A stretch of 13,371 nucleotides of DNA from assembly GCA_041946755.1 (NCBI GenBank), contig JBHGBB010000107.1, positions 1 to 13,371 of the forward strand, read 5' to 3'. This document shows, piece by piece, positions 9,101 to 13,371 of the stretch. Numbering within the stretch: position 1 is the first letter of the stretch; every line of letters starts with the position of its first letter. Source of the stretch: JBHGBB01 sp041946755 (GTDB lineage Bacteria > UBP4 > UBA4092 > JAOAEQ01). The notes beneath the pieces were generated by a model. The model was not told the origin of the DNA, ran no database searches, and worked only from the letters and a program-made list of their open reading frames with translations. The position numbers and the translations under genes were made by a program.

Positions 9101-9765
9101 TAGAGGAACATTAATCGGTTTAAGAATTGCAGTGCATAATCGTGCGCCCAGACGCAATTTTTAGTTTGGTTTTCTAAATCAGTTTCTAATGCACGAAATA
9201 CTTTTTTATATGAATCAAAGAATTGTATGGTTACCGCTTCAACATCGAATGCCTTATCATGTTGTTCCTGAATAGTTAACGGCGATAAACCGAATAATTC
9301 TGGCGAGATAGCAGCAAGGTCAAGCAAGGCAATACGTTCAGAAGCCGTCCGTAATCGTTCTTCCGGCCCGATAGTAATCCGGCGAAATAACCGTCGTTTA
9401 TCGGTTCGTTTATCATATTTAACATTCAGAAAATGCCATCGGTCTTGCGTTTGATTAGAGAAAATAAATAGCGCGTAAGGATGGTGATTTAAGAGCTGGG
9501 TTACTATTCGCCGCTCCGCTCCTCGTGAAAGCTTATCAGACCCGAGTTTCGCATAGATGATATGAAAATCATCGCCATTAGATGCGAATAAAATCGGATC
9601 GTCTGCTAACCCTGCATTCGCTGATTCAGTTAACCTACTTCGGGGTAATGGTAGATCTATTTGATGATAATTCAATTCCGACCAGAAAAGCGCTTTAAGC
9701 GGTTCTAATCCTTGGAGGTTATCAAGTAACTTGTATACTCTCTGCTGTAATTCTAGGTTATTCAT
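6136..9765 (-). CDS. Eco57I/type IIG-like adenine-N6 DNA methyltransferase
   Basis: A 1209-residue protein. Residues 1-180 form an N-terminal alpha/beta domain (HIIYAK at 68-73, then a FIFSN...RWHFLNVKY strand pair) in the position where type IIG enzymes carry a PD-(D/E)xK nuclease; I see no intact ExK there. A helical region follows (about 180-420). The catalytic domain has SAM-binding motif I VDPACGSGSF at 438-447, GDNLYGVDVMDWACHIAELR at 481-500, and catalytic NPPY at 698-701, the gamma-class signature for adenine-N6 methylation. A charged, probably coiled-coil insert (about 555-670) separates motif I from NPPY. A target-recognition region starts near LVRLGDIAEVRRGFTTGANE (942-961) and extends to about 1130, followed by a helical C-terminus. 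It probably marks self DNA for the PLD-helicase downstream. A plausible promoter precedes it, but there is no nearby Shine-Dalgarno sequence. Confidence 0.9.
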   Translation of the reverse strand: MNNLELQQRVYKLLDNLQGLEPLKALFWSELNYHQIDLPLPRSRLTESANAGLADDPILFASNGDDFHIIYAKLGSDKLSRGAERRIVTQLLNHHPYALFIFSNQTQDRWHFLNVKYDKRTDKRRLFRRITIGPEERLRTASERIALLDLAAISPELFGLSPLTIQEQHDKAFDVEAVTIQFFDSYKKVFRALETDLENQTKNCVWAHDYALQFLNRLMFLYFIQRKRWLGNKPEFLCEFWENYQGTKQPKDTFFDRWLKVLFFEAFNNKYHGGHKQFPDDLNKILTLAPYLNGGLFVENALDTRFNFKITDAQFDEVFHFLEQYNFTIAEDSPLDQEVAVDPEMIGKVYESLVNVSEEADEQGDAGIFYTQRTEIDLMCRLSLVDNLTNQLGQNHKDLFYELMFALEPDEKIAADKKVTSANLWQSLDTVFRKISIVDPACGSGSFLVGMLHILDDLQCRANQVLGKQESSFDRKKRIIGDNLYGVDVMDWACHIAELRLWLALIIDAEFTPSELHVRPEPILPYFTFKIRCGDSLVQEVGGINFGHIKLQDIPSPLKRSLTLLQKEKIKFYNNDRDRKYRTEKELQREEFRLFREIISSRAIDIKNETKRINTQLEGPAGKQLRLDGSEEAHSRQMQLADLELQKQRDMLKTELDRVNQALDALKTAKDIPFVWDIAFVEIFESDDSPGFDIVIGNPPYVRQESISDPYLSRNKVTAETKRLYKSKLARSVYLAYPKFFGYKPGDDIASHKLDTKSDLYIYFYFHGLSLLNPKGTFCFITSNSWLDVGYGADLQEFLLNHTQVKYILDNQVKRSFAQADINTIIALFSAPDETKSWALDNRARFIMFKVPFEHILSPVIWEEIEAATDRKTTLEYRSNTIIQKALLDDGCEIPDEEETTGSKSHGPLIKVAKYIGNKWGGKYLRAPDIYWTILDKGKEKLVRLGDIAEVRRGFTTGANEFFYLDEQRIKEWGIESEFLKPVIKSPRECKRILIDPKDLKYKIFMCHKDKKELKGTAALEYISWGESQDFDSRPSCVGRSQWWDLGKQESFDFVVLRFRDKRNWNPINRSSSLFAGDIMFVGTWYDRTKVEINNSILNSTLLILISEIYGRVNLGDGLLTTYGPEILKFEFLKAKTLDKRDCLRLIEKFDVLEKRAVKSIFEEINEKDRHLLDNIIFDALGLTTGERVAVYEAVIQLVESRLKKAESV

Positions 9766-9796
9766 AAATATTTAAATTAATAAATCAATCCTTGTG

Positions 9797-9825
9797 ATTC
9801 TAGCGCTTTTTGTATTTTTCCGCAA
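9797..9825 (-). promoter_or_regulatory. Candidate sigma70-type promoter for the methyltransferase
   Basis: On the minus strand TTGCGG (9825-9820) and TAGAAT (9802-9797) are spaced by 17 bp. The start site would be near 9790, about 25 nt before the ATG at 9765. The leader is very AT-rich; an AGGA sits near its 5' end, too far upstream to be a normal ribosome binding site. Confidence 0.45.
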
Positions 9826-9839
9826 GGAAATTTATGCTT

Positions 9840-9878
9840 CTACTAATAAAGGGCTCAAAATATTGAGCCCCTACTTTA
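9840..9878. repeat. 39-bp hairpin repeat, copy 1
   Basis: It matches 10295-10333 in the same orientation at 38 of 39 positions. The centre is a hairpin: GGGCTCAA (9851-9858), loop AATA, TTGAGCCC (9863-9870). The far edge is GCCCCTAC, the complement of the GTAGGGGC edge at 52-59. It lies upstream of the methyltransferase promoter candidate. Confidence 0.85.
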
Positions 9879-9883
9879 TCTTG

Positions 9884-9911
9884 ATTCCGAATTCCGTTTC
9901 CCGTATTCCGC
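9884..9911. repeat. Tandem heptamer array, ATTCCGN units
   Basis: Four 7-bp units in phase: ATTCCGA, ATTCCGT, TTCCCGT, ATTCCGC, followed by degenerate ATATCCG and TTACCC. The same TTCCGT unit recurs twice at 11927-11940 upstream of the first glycosyltransferase gene. Confidence 0.65.
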
Positions 9912-9960
9912 GATATCCGTTACCCAAAATTATATGCTTTATTCCGCTTTTTTGGGTCTA

Positions 9961-10206
9961 TTAGAATTCAGTTGTTTCCATTTTGGAAATAACTGCCGAA
10001 GAACATAAATTATAGTTTATCCGCGTAATAACTGAAGATAAACTATAAATATAAAACCCCTCGGTATTAGCACAGTCTGTTTCTCTCATTTTCCCGTCAG
10101 GAGCAGGTAATTTCAACCGGTGACAAGTTGTCACGACCTCACTTCCTTCTTCCCTTTGAACAATGCAATTTGTGTTATCTTTTTTATTATCTATCCTTTC
10201 TATCGC
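9961..10206 (-). pseudogene. Relic of a BRO-N / DinD-like antirepressor-type gene
   Basis: A minus-strand frame without an ATG near its beginning is open from about 10206 to a TAA at 9963-9961. Its middle (10164-10057, 36 codons) strongly resembles the N-terminal BRO domain of phage antirepressor and DinD-like proteins: EEGSEVVT, then CHRLKLPAPDGKMRETDCA, then NTEG. In the family as I remember it this is followed by a FR(I/L)IQSIPSPKAEPFK segment; here the frame changes after TEG into unrelated residues that cover the 10010-10048 inverted repeat. Both the start of the domain and everything after this block are missing, so it is a fragment about a third of a BRO-N domain long. It points to past phage or mobile-element presence at this site. 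Confidence 0.6.
10010..10048. repeat. 12-bp perfect inverted repeat
   Basis: TTATAGTTTATC (10010-10021) and GATAAACTATAA (10037-10048) are exact complements around a 15-nt loop. It lies where the BRO-N similarity ends, so it may belong to whatever replaced the rest of that gene. No poly-U tail follows on either strand. Confidence 0.55.
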
Positions 10207-10221
10207 TTAGATCAAACAATC

Positions 10222-10246
10222 TTGAAATCACAAACTGTGATTTCAA
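10222..10246. repeat. 11-bp perfect hairpin with a 3-nt loop
   Basis: TTGAAATCACA (10222-10232), loop AAC, TGTGATTTCAA (10236-10246). The tight loop makes it a stable cruciform or RNA hairpin. There is no U-tract, and no second copy in this window. Confidence 0.6.
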
Positions 10247-10294
10247 AACTTATATCATAAATCCGAAATCAGGAAATTAAAATCACATCTGCCC

Positions 10295-10333
10295 CTACTG
10301 ATAAAGGGCTCAAAATATTGAGCCCCTACTTTA
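10295..10333 (-). repeat. 39-bp hairpin repeat, copy 2, carrying a gene's stop codon
   Basis: The second copy of the 9840-9878 repeat, one mismatch. It supplies the TAG stop (10328-10326) of the first glycosyltransferase. Read on the minus strand, the 8-bp GGGCTCAA/TTGAGCCC stem directly follows the stop and is itself followed by TTTAT, so it may act as a weak intrinsic terminator. An extra GCCCCTAC at 10291-10298 repeats the element's edge. Confidence 0.75.
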
Positions 10334-11921
10334 GGGTACCCCAAATAATATTCGGTGACCCGGTGCGGAGATAGGGTTTAAACCAGCCTAAATCCAGCGG
10401 TTGGTATTGGGTATCGAGGATTGGTTTCGCTGATTCCGGGTTGCCCCATAACTGGACCACTATATCCGGCTGGAGTTGGCCGATAGAATAACGATAATCC
10501 CATTTCATATGCCCCGGATGGAACTCGATATATCGGGATAAAGAGCTCGATACATGCCCCGGTTCATGGGCGATAACCTTATCATTTTTGCCCAGCATAT
10601 CGATACAATACCGGTCAGCGAAATAAGGTACCGTCCCCGCCCAGACTATCGCTATTTTCGCTTCCGGAGTAGTATTCTTCTTAATCCAATACGATAACCT
10701 AATCATTTCATGATTCGCATGGGTGTTTAACGGTCGTTTGATTAATAGCCATTGGGCTAACGCCCCCGGACCATAGATCGCATTGAAGTTTAAGAGCGCG
10801 ATAATAACCAGTATCAATATCCCTTGGGAAGTATATCGGCTCCTAAATTCTTCTTGCTGAACCAATTTAGCGCAGAGATATTTCGCTAATTCCGCTATGG
10901 TATAAGTAAACAGAATAAAATATCCCGGCATAACCAAACTTATATATCGATTGCTGCCACCCCAGTTATCCCAAGCATCCCCGCCGACATAAATGCTATA
11001 CCCGAATTCAGCGATTAATAGCCAGAATAACAGGAGGATGCTTGATTTCGGATAACCCTCATTCTTTTTAATCCAGAAGATTAAAAGCGGTAAAAGGAAT
11101 AGAATAAAATTCAGATTATAAATAAAACTTAATGCCACATAAACCCCGCGGGTTATTCTTAATAGGATGGGGTATCCGGTCATTTTCAGATAATAGGTGT
11201 TCGGTAATAGCTCGCCATAATACCAATACCGGAATAAGATTTGGATTGCCAGGAAGAAGATTAATCCCGCTATCCCCGCAAACAGATTATATTTCCGCTG
11301 GGCCGGTATCGCATATATTAAATAAACCAATATCGCGATATAGATTATTACCATATCAATGCGAATCAGGGTACTGAAACCCAATAAGAGATATAACCTG
11401 CCCGAAAATCGGGTATCCGATATGCTCTTTAATGCCAGCCAGACCGCAATAGTAGTGAGTAAGGTTAAGATGCTTACTTCCATCCCTTGCAGCGCCCAGG
11501 TGTTTAACGGGAGATAGAACGCGGTTAACGCTACCGCCCCTAAAATCACCGGCTGGGACTCAGAAGAAATCAGCCCGGCAATCTTTTTAACATAGATTAA
11601 ATTAAATAGGAGGAAAACCAATCCGCTCAGTTGGATATATAAACTGATTTTTGAAGCTGGTATCGGCATCAGATGGAATAATGCCATATAGAGTACCCAT
11701 AAGGGATTGGTATATCCTTCAATTCGGTCGCCACTACCCGGATTCCAGACTAACCCGAACCCCTGCACCAGATTATGGGCATACCGCATCGAGACCATCG
11801 CATCGTCAAACAGCGAAAAATACCGGGTACCGTAGATCTCAAAACTCGTCCGATAGATAAACAACCCGGCATAAATGCAGAATATGATTAATAAAATAAT
11901 AAAACCTTTGTTCTTATTCAT
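10326..11921 (-). CDS. GT-C membrane glycosyltransferase (AftB/ArnT-like)
   Basis: A 531-residue polytopic membrane protein with about ten hydrophobic segments after a short cytosolic start. The first outside loop carries FDDAMVSMRYAHNLVQGFG (38-56), then WNPG at 59-62 and EGYTNPLW at 68-75. That arrangement (acidic DD, RYAxNL, GLVxNPG, EGYTN) is typical of GT-C enzymes related to mycobacterial AftB and other polyprenyl-phosphate-sugar-dependent transferases; D39/D40 are the likely catalytic or metal-binding acids. Residues from about 400 form a soluble extracytoplasmic domain with FADRYCIDMLGKND. It probably adds a sugar to a surface polysaccharide, lipid or protein; donor and acceptor cannot be told. 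It follows the other GT-C gene after 59 bp, with GGAAG as a likely ribosome binding site. Confidence 0.82.
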   Translation of the reverse strand: MNKNKGFIILLIIFCIYAGLFIYRTSFEIYGTRYFSLFDDAMVSMRYAHNLVQGFGLVWNPGSGDRIEGYTNPLWVLYMALFHLMPIPASKISLYIQLSGLVFLLFNLIYVKKIAGLISSESQPVILGAVALTAFYLPLNTWALQGMEVSILTLLTTIAVWLALKSISDTRFSGRLYLLLGFSTLIRIDMVIIYIAILVYLIYAIPAQRKYNLFAGIAGLIFFLAIQILFRYWYYGELLPNTYYLKMTGYPILLRITRGVYVALSFIYNLNFILFLLPLLIFWIKKNEGYPKSSILLLFWLLIAEFGYSIYVGGDAWDNWGGSNRYISLVMPGYFILFTYTIAELAKYLCAKLVQQEEFRSRYTSQGILILVIIALLNFNAIYGPGALAQWLLIKRPLNTHANHEMIRLSYWIKKNTTPEAKIAIVWAGTVPYFADRYCIDMLGKNDKVIAHEPGHVSSSLSRYIEFHPGHMKWDYRYSIGQLQPDIVVQLWGNPESAKPILDTQYQPLDLGWFKPYLRTGSPNIIWGTLK

Positions 11922-11926
11922 TATGT

Positions 11927-11976
11927 CTTCCGTGTTCCGTTTTCAGAGTAACAACTAACATCTGACAACTGACAAC
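11927..11976. repeat. Two abutting heptamer arrays (TTCCGT and TGACAAC types)
   Basis: Units CTTCCGT and GTTCCGT (11927-11940) are followed by a degenerate TTTCAGA, one extra base, and then TAACAAC, TAACATC, TGACAAC, TGACAAC (11949-11976) in strict 7-bp phase. They fill almost all of the gap between the two glycosyltransferase genes, and the first block overlaps the likely ribosome binding site of the downstream gene. Confidence 0.65.
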
Positions 11977-11977
11977 T

Positions 11978-12005
11978 GATTTATTTGCCTTTCGGCAAAT
12001 AAATC
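11978..12005 (-). terminator. 12-bp stem with GAAA tetraloop over a stop codon
   Basis: On the minus strand GATTTATTTGCC, loop GAAA, GGCAAATAAATC form a perfect 12-bp stem. The 3' arm contains the last codons and the TAA (11983-11981) of the second glycosyltransferase gene. The tetraloop is of the stable GNRA type. No U-run follows, so it could protect the mRNA end or attenuate transcription into the next gene rather than terminate fully. Confidence 0.45.
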
Positions 12006-13060
12006 CATTCCGGTCTCCGATAATGTATCCCGGTTACCGGATAGAATACCCGGGTATTATCAAATATCGGCCCTTGTTTTATATAAGACTGTTCTATTTC
12101 ATTCTGATACCAACCGGAATCGAGGATAAGCATACTAAACCGCTGCTCCTGGATAGCAGTCAGCAACTCTTGTTTAAGATTTGCACCTATCCGACCCCGG
12201 TCATTTTCGATAACATCGCTCATCATCATCTGGTGCGCATAACTCTTTTTCCCCGCTAGCTGAGCATAATATCCATGATAAGGTAAATAAACCTCACCGG
12301 GGTGCTGAGTAATCGTTTGAATCAGTTTATTACCAGCCGCTAAATCCGATGAAGTCGGTATCTGCTGGCTGGGATTATAGAGCAATCCACCAAATTGGAT
12401 TAAACAGATGAGAGAGAAACAGATGCTCAACTTCGCCTGGTTTTTTATCTCAGGGAAATGAGTTTGGATAAATGCTAATCCGGATTGAACTCCCAGACCG
12501 AACATAATCGCAATTATCGCATATGCCGGCAGCAGCACATTATCATAGTTGCCCCAATTCAATCTACCGAGCCAGGCGATCGCCAGCATCCCAAGACCGG
12601 TTAAACTATAAAACCAACGGGCAGATTTATCACTGCCATTATCTTTAGGGAAAATAAAATAGCATACCGCTACGCCAAACCCAATCGGTATTGCTGCCAT
12701 TAAATCTTTGGTCCAGAAAGTAATCAACTTCGATTTTATCCAATAATGGTATCCCGGTAAGGTATAGATATAATAGAGATACCATCCTTGATGGATATAA
12801 TCCAAAATTAAGGTTGAGATGCCTACCAGAAAAACTATTGTCCCGGCGAATATCAGCCCATATTTCCGGTTCTGTGTAATCAGATAGATAAACAGTGGTA
12901 TCGCTAGTAGTAATGCGGTTTGCTTGGTTAAAAACGCCAGGGTAATAATTATCCCCGCGAGAAAATGAGAAAACCAATTCCTCCCGAACCGAACCATGAA
13001 AAGCGCTAATAGCATAAAAAATAAAAATAAGGTATCGACCCGGGCGATATCGCCACCTAT
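11981..13060 (-). CDS. GT-C membrane glycosyltransferase, N-terminus lost at junction
   Basis: A polytopic membrane protein. An ATG exists at 13015, but the frame stays open upstream and keeps family-like sequence: GGDIARVDTLFLFF just before that ATG. The (R)VD-x-L(F) helix start followed by a LTKQTALLLA motif is common in GT-C transferases of the ArnT/RgtA-D/PMT type. So the true protein began further upstream and is cut off at about 13040-13060, losing the first loop with the catalytic acids. Several membrane helices follow. The C-terminal part (about the last 120 residues) is a soluble extracytoplasmic domain, with YLPYHGYYAQLAGKK near its start. It is transcribed towards the other GT-C gene 59 bp away, and the two probably serve one surface glycan pathway. 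The 5' boundary is uncertain. Confidence 0.75.
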   Translation of the reverse strand: MGGDIARVDTLFLFFMLLALFMVRFGRNWFSHFLAGIIITLAFLTKQTALLLAIPLFIYLITQNRKYGLIFAGTIVFLVGISTLILDYIHQGWYLYYIYTLPGYHYWIKSKLITFWTKDLMAAIPIGFGVAVCYFIFPKDNGSDKSARWFYSLTGLGMLAIAWLGRLNWGNYDNVLLPAYAIIAIMFGLGVQSGLAFIQTHFPEIKNQAKLSICFSLICLIQFGGLLYNPSQQIPTSSDLAAGNKLIQTITQHPGEVYLPYHGYYAQLAGKKSYAHQMMMSDVIENDRGRIGANLKQELLTAIQEQRFSMLILDSGWYQNEIEQSYIKQGPIFDNTRVFYPVTGIHYRRPEWIYLPKGK

Positions 13061-13066
13061 GTGAAG
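13031..13066. other. Chimeric junction with composition shift and 12-bp palindrome
   Basis: Up to about 13040 the DNA is AT-rich and codes on the minus strand for a glycosyltransferase; after about 13060 it is strongly GC-rich and codes on the plus strand for a NuoF-type protein. Both reading frames make family sense across the perfect palindrome GGCGATATCGCC (13043-13054), so the two source sequences may share this short block. Two partial genes meeting head to head with no intergenic DNA is not a normal gene arrangement. Confidence 0.75.
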
Positions 13067-13371
13067 CAGGGCGGTTTTCAGGCCCTTGGCAGGGCCAGGA
13101 AGATGGGCCCCCAGAAGGTGACCGGCGAGGTGAAGGCGTCACAGCTGAGGGGCAGGGGCGGCGCAGGCTTTCCGTGCGGCGCGAAGTGGGAGCTTGCGGC
13201 GTCGAGCCCCGGGCCGGAGAAGTTCGTGATCTGCAATGCCGATGAAGGCGAGGTGGGCACCTTCAAGGACCGTTACATCATCAGCCACGATCCCTTCTCG
13301 CTTGTCGAGGGCATCGCCATTGCTGCTTATGCGGTAGGCGCGAAGAAGGCGTGCATCTACCTCAGGGCGGA
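13043..13371 (+). CDS. nuoF: NuoF-type NADH-binding oxidoreductase subunit, both ends missing
   Basis: The frame is open from 13031 to the window end. The translation includes DIATYVKQGGFQAL, EVKASQLRGRGGAGFPCG with the glycine-rich FMN/NADH-binding loop, then KFVICNADEGEVGTFKDR, and ends near KKACIYLR. These are hallmark segments of the 51-kDa flavoprotein of complex I (NuoF) and its relatives in NAD-reducing hydrogenases and formate dehydrogenases (HoxF, HndC, FDH beta); the fragment is too short to choose among them. It transfers electrons from NADH through FMN to iron-sulfur centres. The usual N-terminal thioredoxin-like region or start is absent because of the junction. Its GC-rich codons differ sharply from every other gene in the window, suggesting a different source genome. 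Confidence 0.8.

Larger units (their letters stand above)
9766..10325. other. 560-bp gap: promoter, repeats and a decayed BRO-N gene
   Basis: No intact gene was found on either strand in this space between the methyltransferase start and the first glycosyltransferase stop. It contains the promoter candidate at 9797-9825, two copies of a 39-bp hairpin repeat near its ends, a heptamer array at 9884-9911, a BRO-N relic at about 9961-10206, and two perfect inverted repeats (10010-10048 and 10222-10246). The mix suggests a site of repeated insertion and decay at the island boundary. Confidence 0.7.

Noticed and set aside
724..9765. Assignment as DISARM or BREX
   Set aside because: The methyltransferase and SNF2/PLD elements fit in part, but no DrmA or DrmB (DUF1998), PglZ phosphatase or BrxC ATPase is present in the window.
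10120..10134. 15-bp palindrome (GTGACAA and TTGTCAC around one base) as a regulator operator
   Set aside because: It falls within the block encoding the BRO-N relic (codons for VTTCH), so the symmetry is most simply a coding coincidence.
12577..12584. HIP1-like GCGATCGC as evidence for a cyanobacterium
   Set aside because: I noticed only one occurrence in over 13 kb, far below HIP1-rich cyanobacterial genomes, and no gene is specifically cyanobacterial.
12645..13142. Minus-strand open frame crossing the junction, and a second one at 13078-13266
   Set aside because: The first overlaps the glycosyltransferase in another frame and joins unrelated sequences; the second is the antisense of the NuoF fragment. 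Neither shows a family signature.

Overview
This window reads as accessory DNA from an uncultured bacterium. From 1 to about 13,040 it is moderately AT-rich. All convincing genes there lie on the minus strand, and the intergenic gaps carry tandem 7-bp repeats and small GTAGGGGC-type hairpin repeats. I cannot name the phylum from sequence alone. No rRNA, tRNA, CRISPR array or transposase gene is visible.

The core (724-9765) looks like a defence island. In transcription order it holds four genes: (1) a 1209-residue Eco57I/type IIG-like adenine-N6 DNA methyltransferase with its own target-recognition region; (2) a 430-residue HD-domain dNTP triphosphohydrolase-like protein; (3) a 175-residue YwgA/Panacea-like protein 17 bp behind it; (4) a 1111-residue fusion of a phospholipase D-type (HKD) nuclease domain to a SNF2-like helicase. 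I infer that the methyltransferase marks self DNA and the PLD-helicase attacks unmarked DNA. The HD/YwgA pair, which has its own plausible promoter, could be a second arm that depletes nucleotides. I see none of the hallmark DISARM (DrmA/DrmB) or BREX (PglZ/BrxC) genes, so this is not a textbook member of either.

Downstream of the island is a small DUF192 lipoprotein gene (124-585). Upstream is a 560-bp gap (9766-10325) with a promoter candidate for the methyltransferase, two copies of a 39-bp hairpin repeat, a tandem heptamer array, and a decayed fragment of a BRO-N/DinD-like gene, a family common in phages and mobile elements. Beyond that lie two minus-strand GT-C membrane glycosyltransferase genes (10326-11921 and 11981 to about 13060), which fit surface polysaccharide or glycolipid assembly.

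At about 13,031-13,066 the sequence changes abruptly. The second glycosyltransferase loses its N-terminal part, GC content jumps, and an unrelated plus-strand NuoF-type NADH-binding subunit runs off the end. The joint sits on a 12-bp perfect palindrome that both genes can read through. This is most simply a chimeric joint in the assembly or the amplified DNA, so the last 300 bases may come from another organism.
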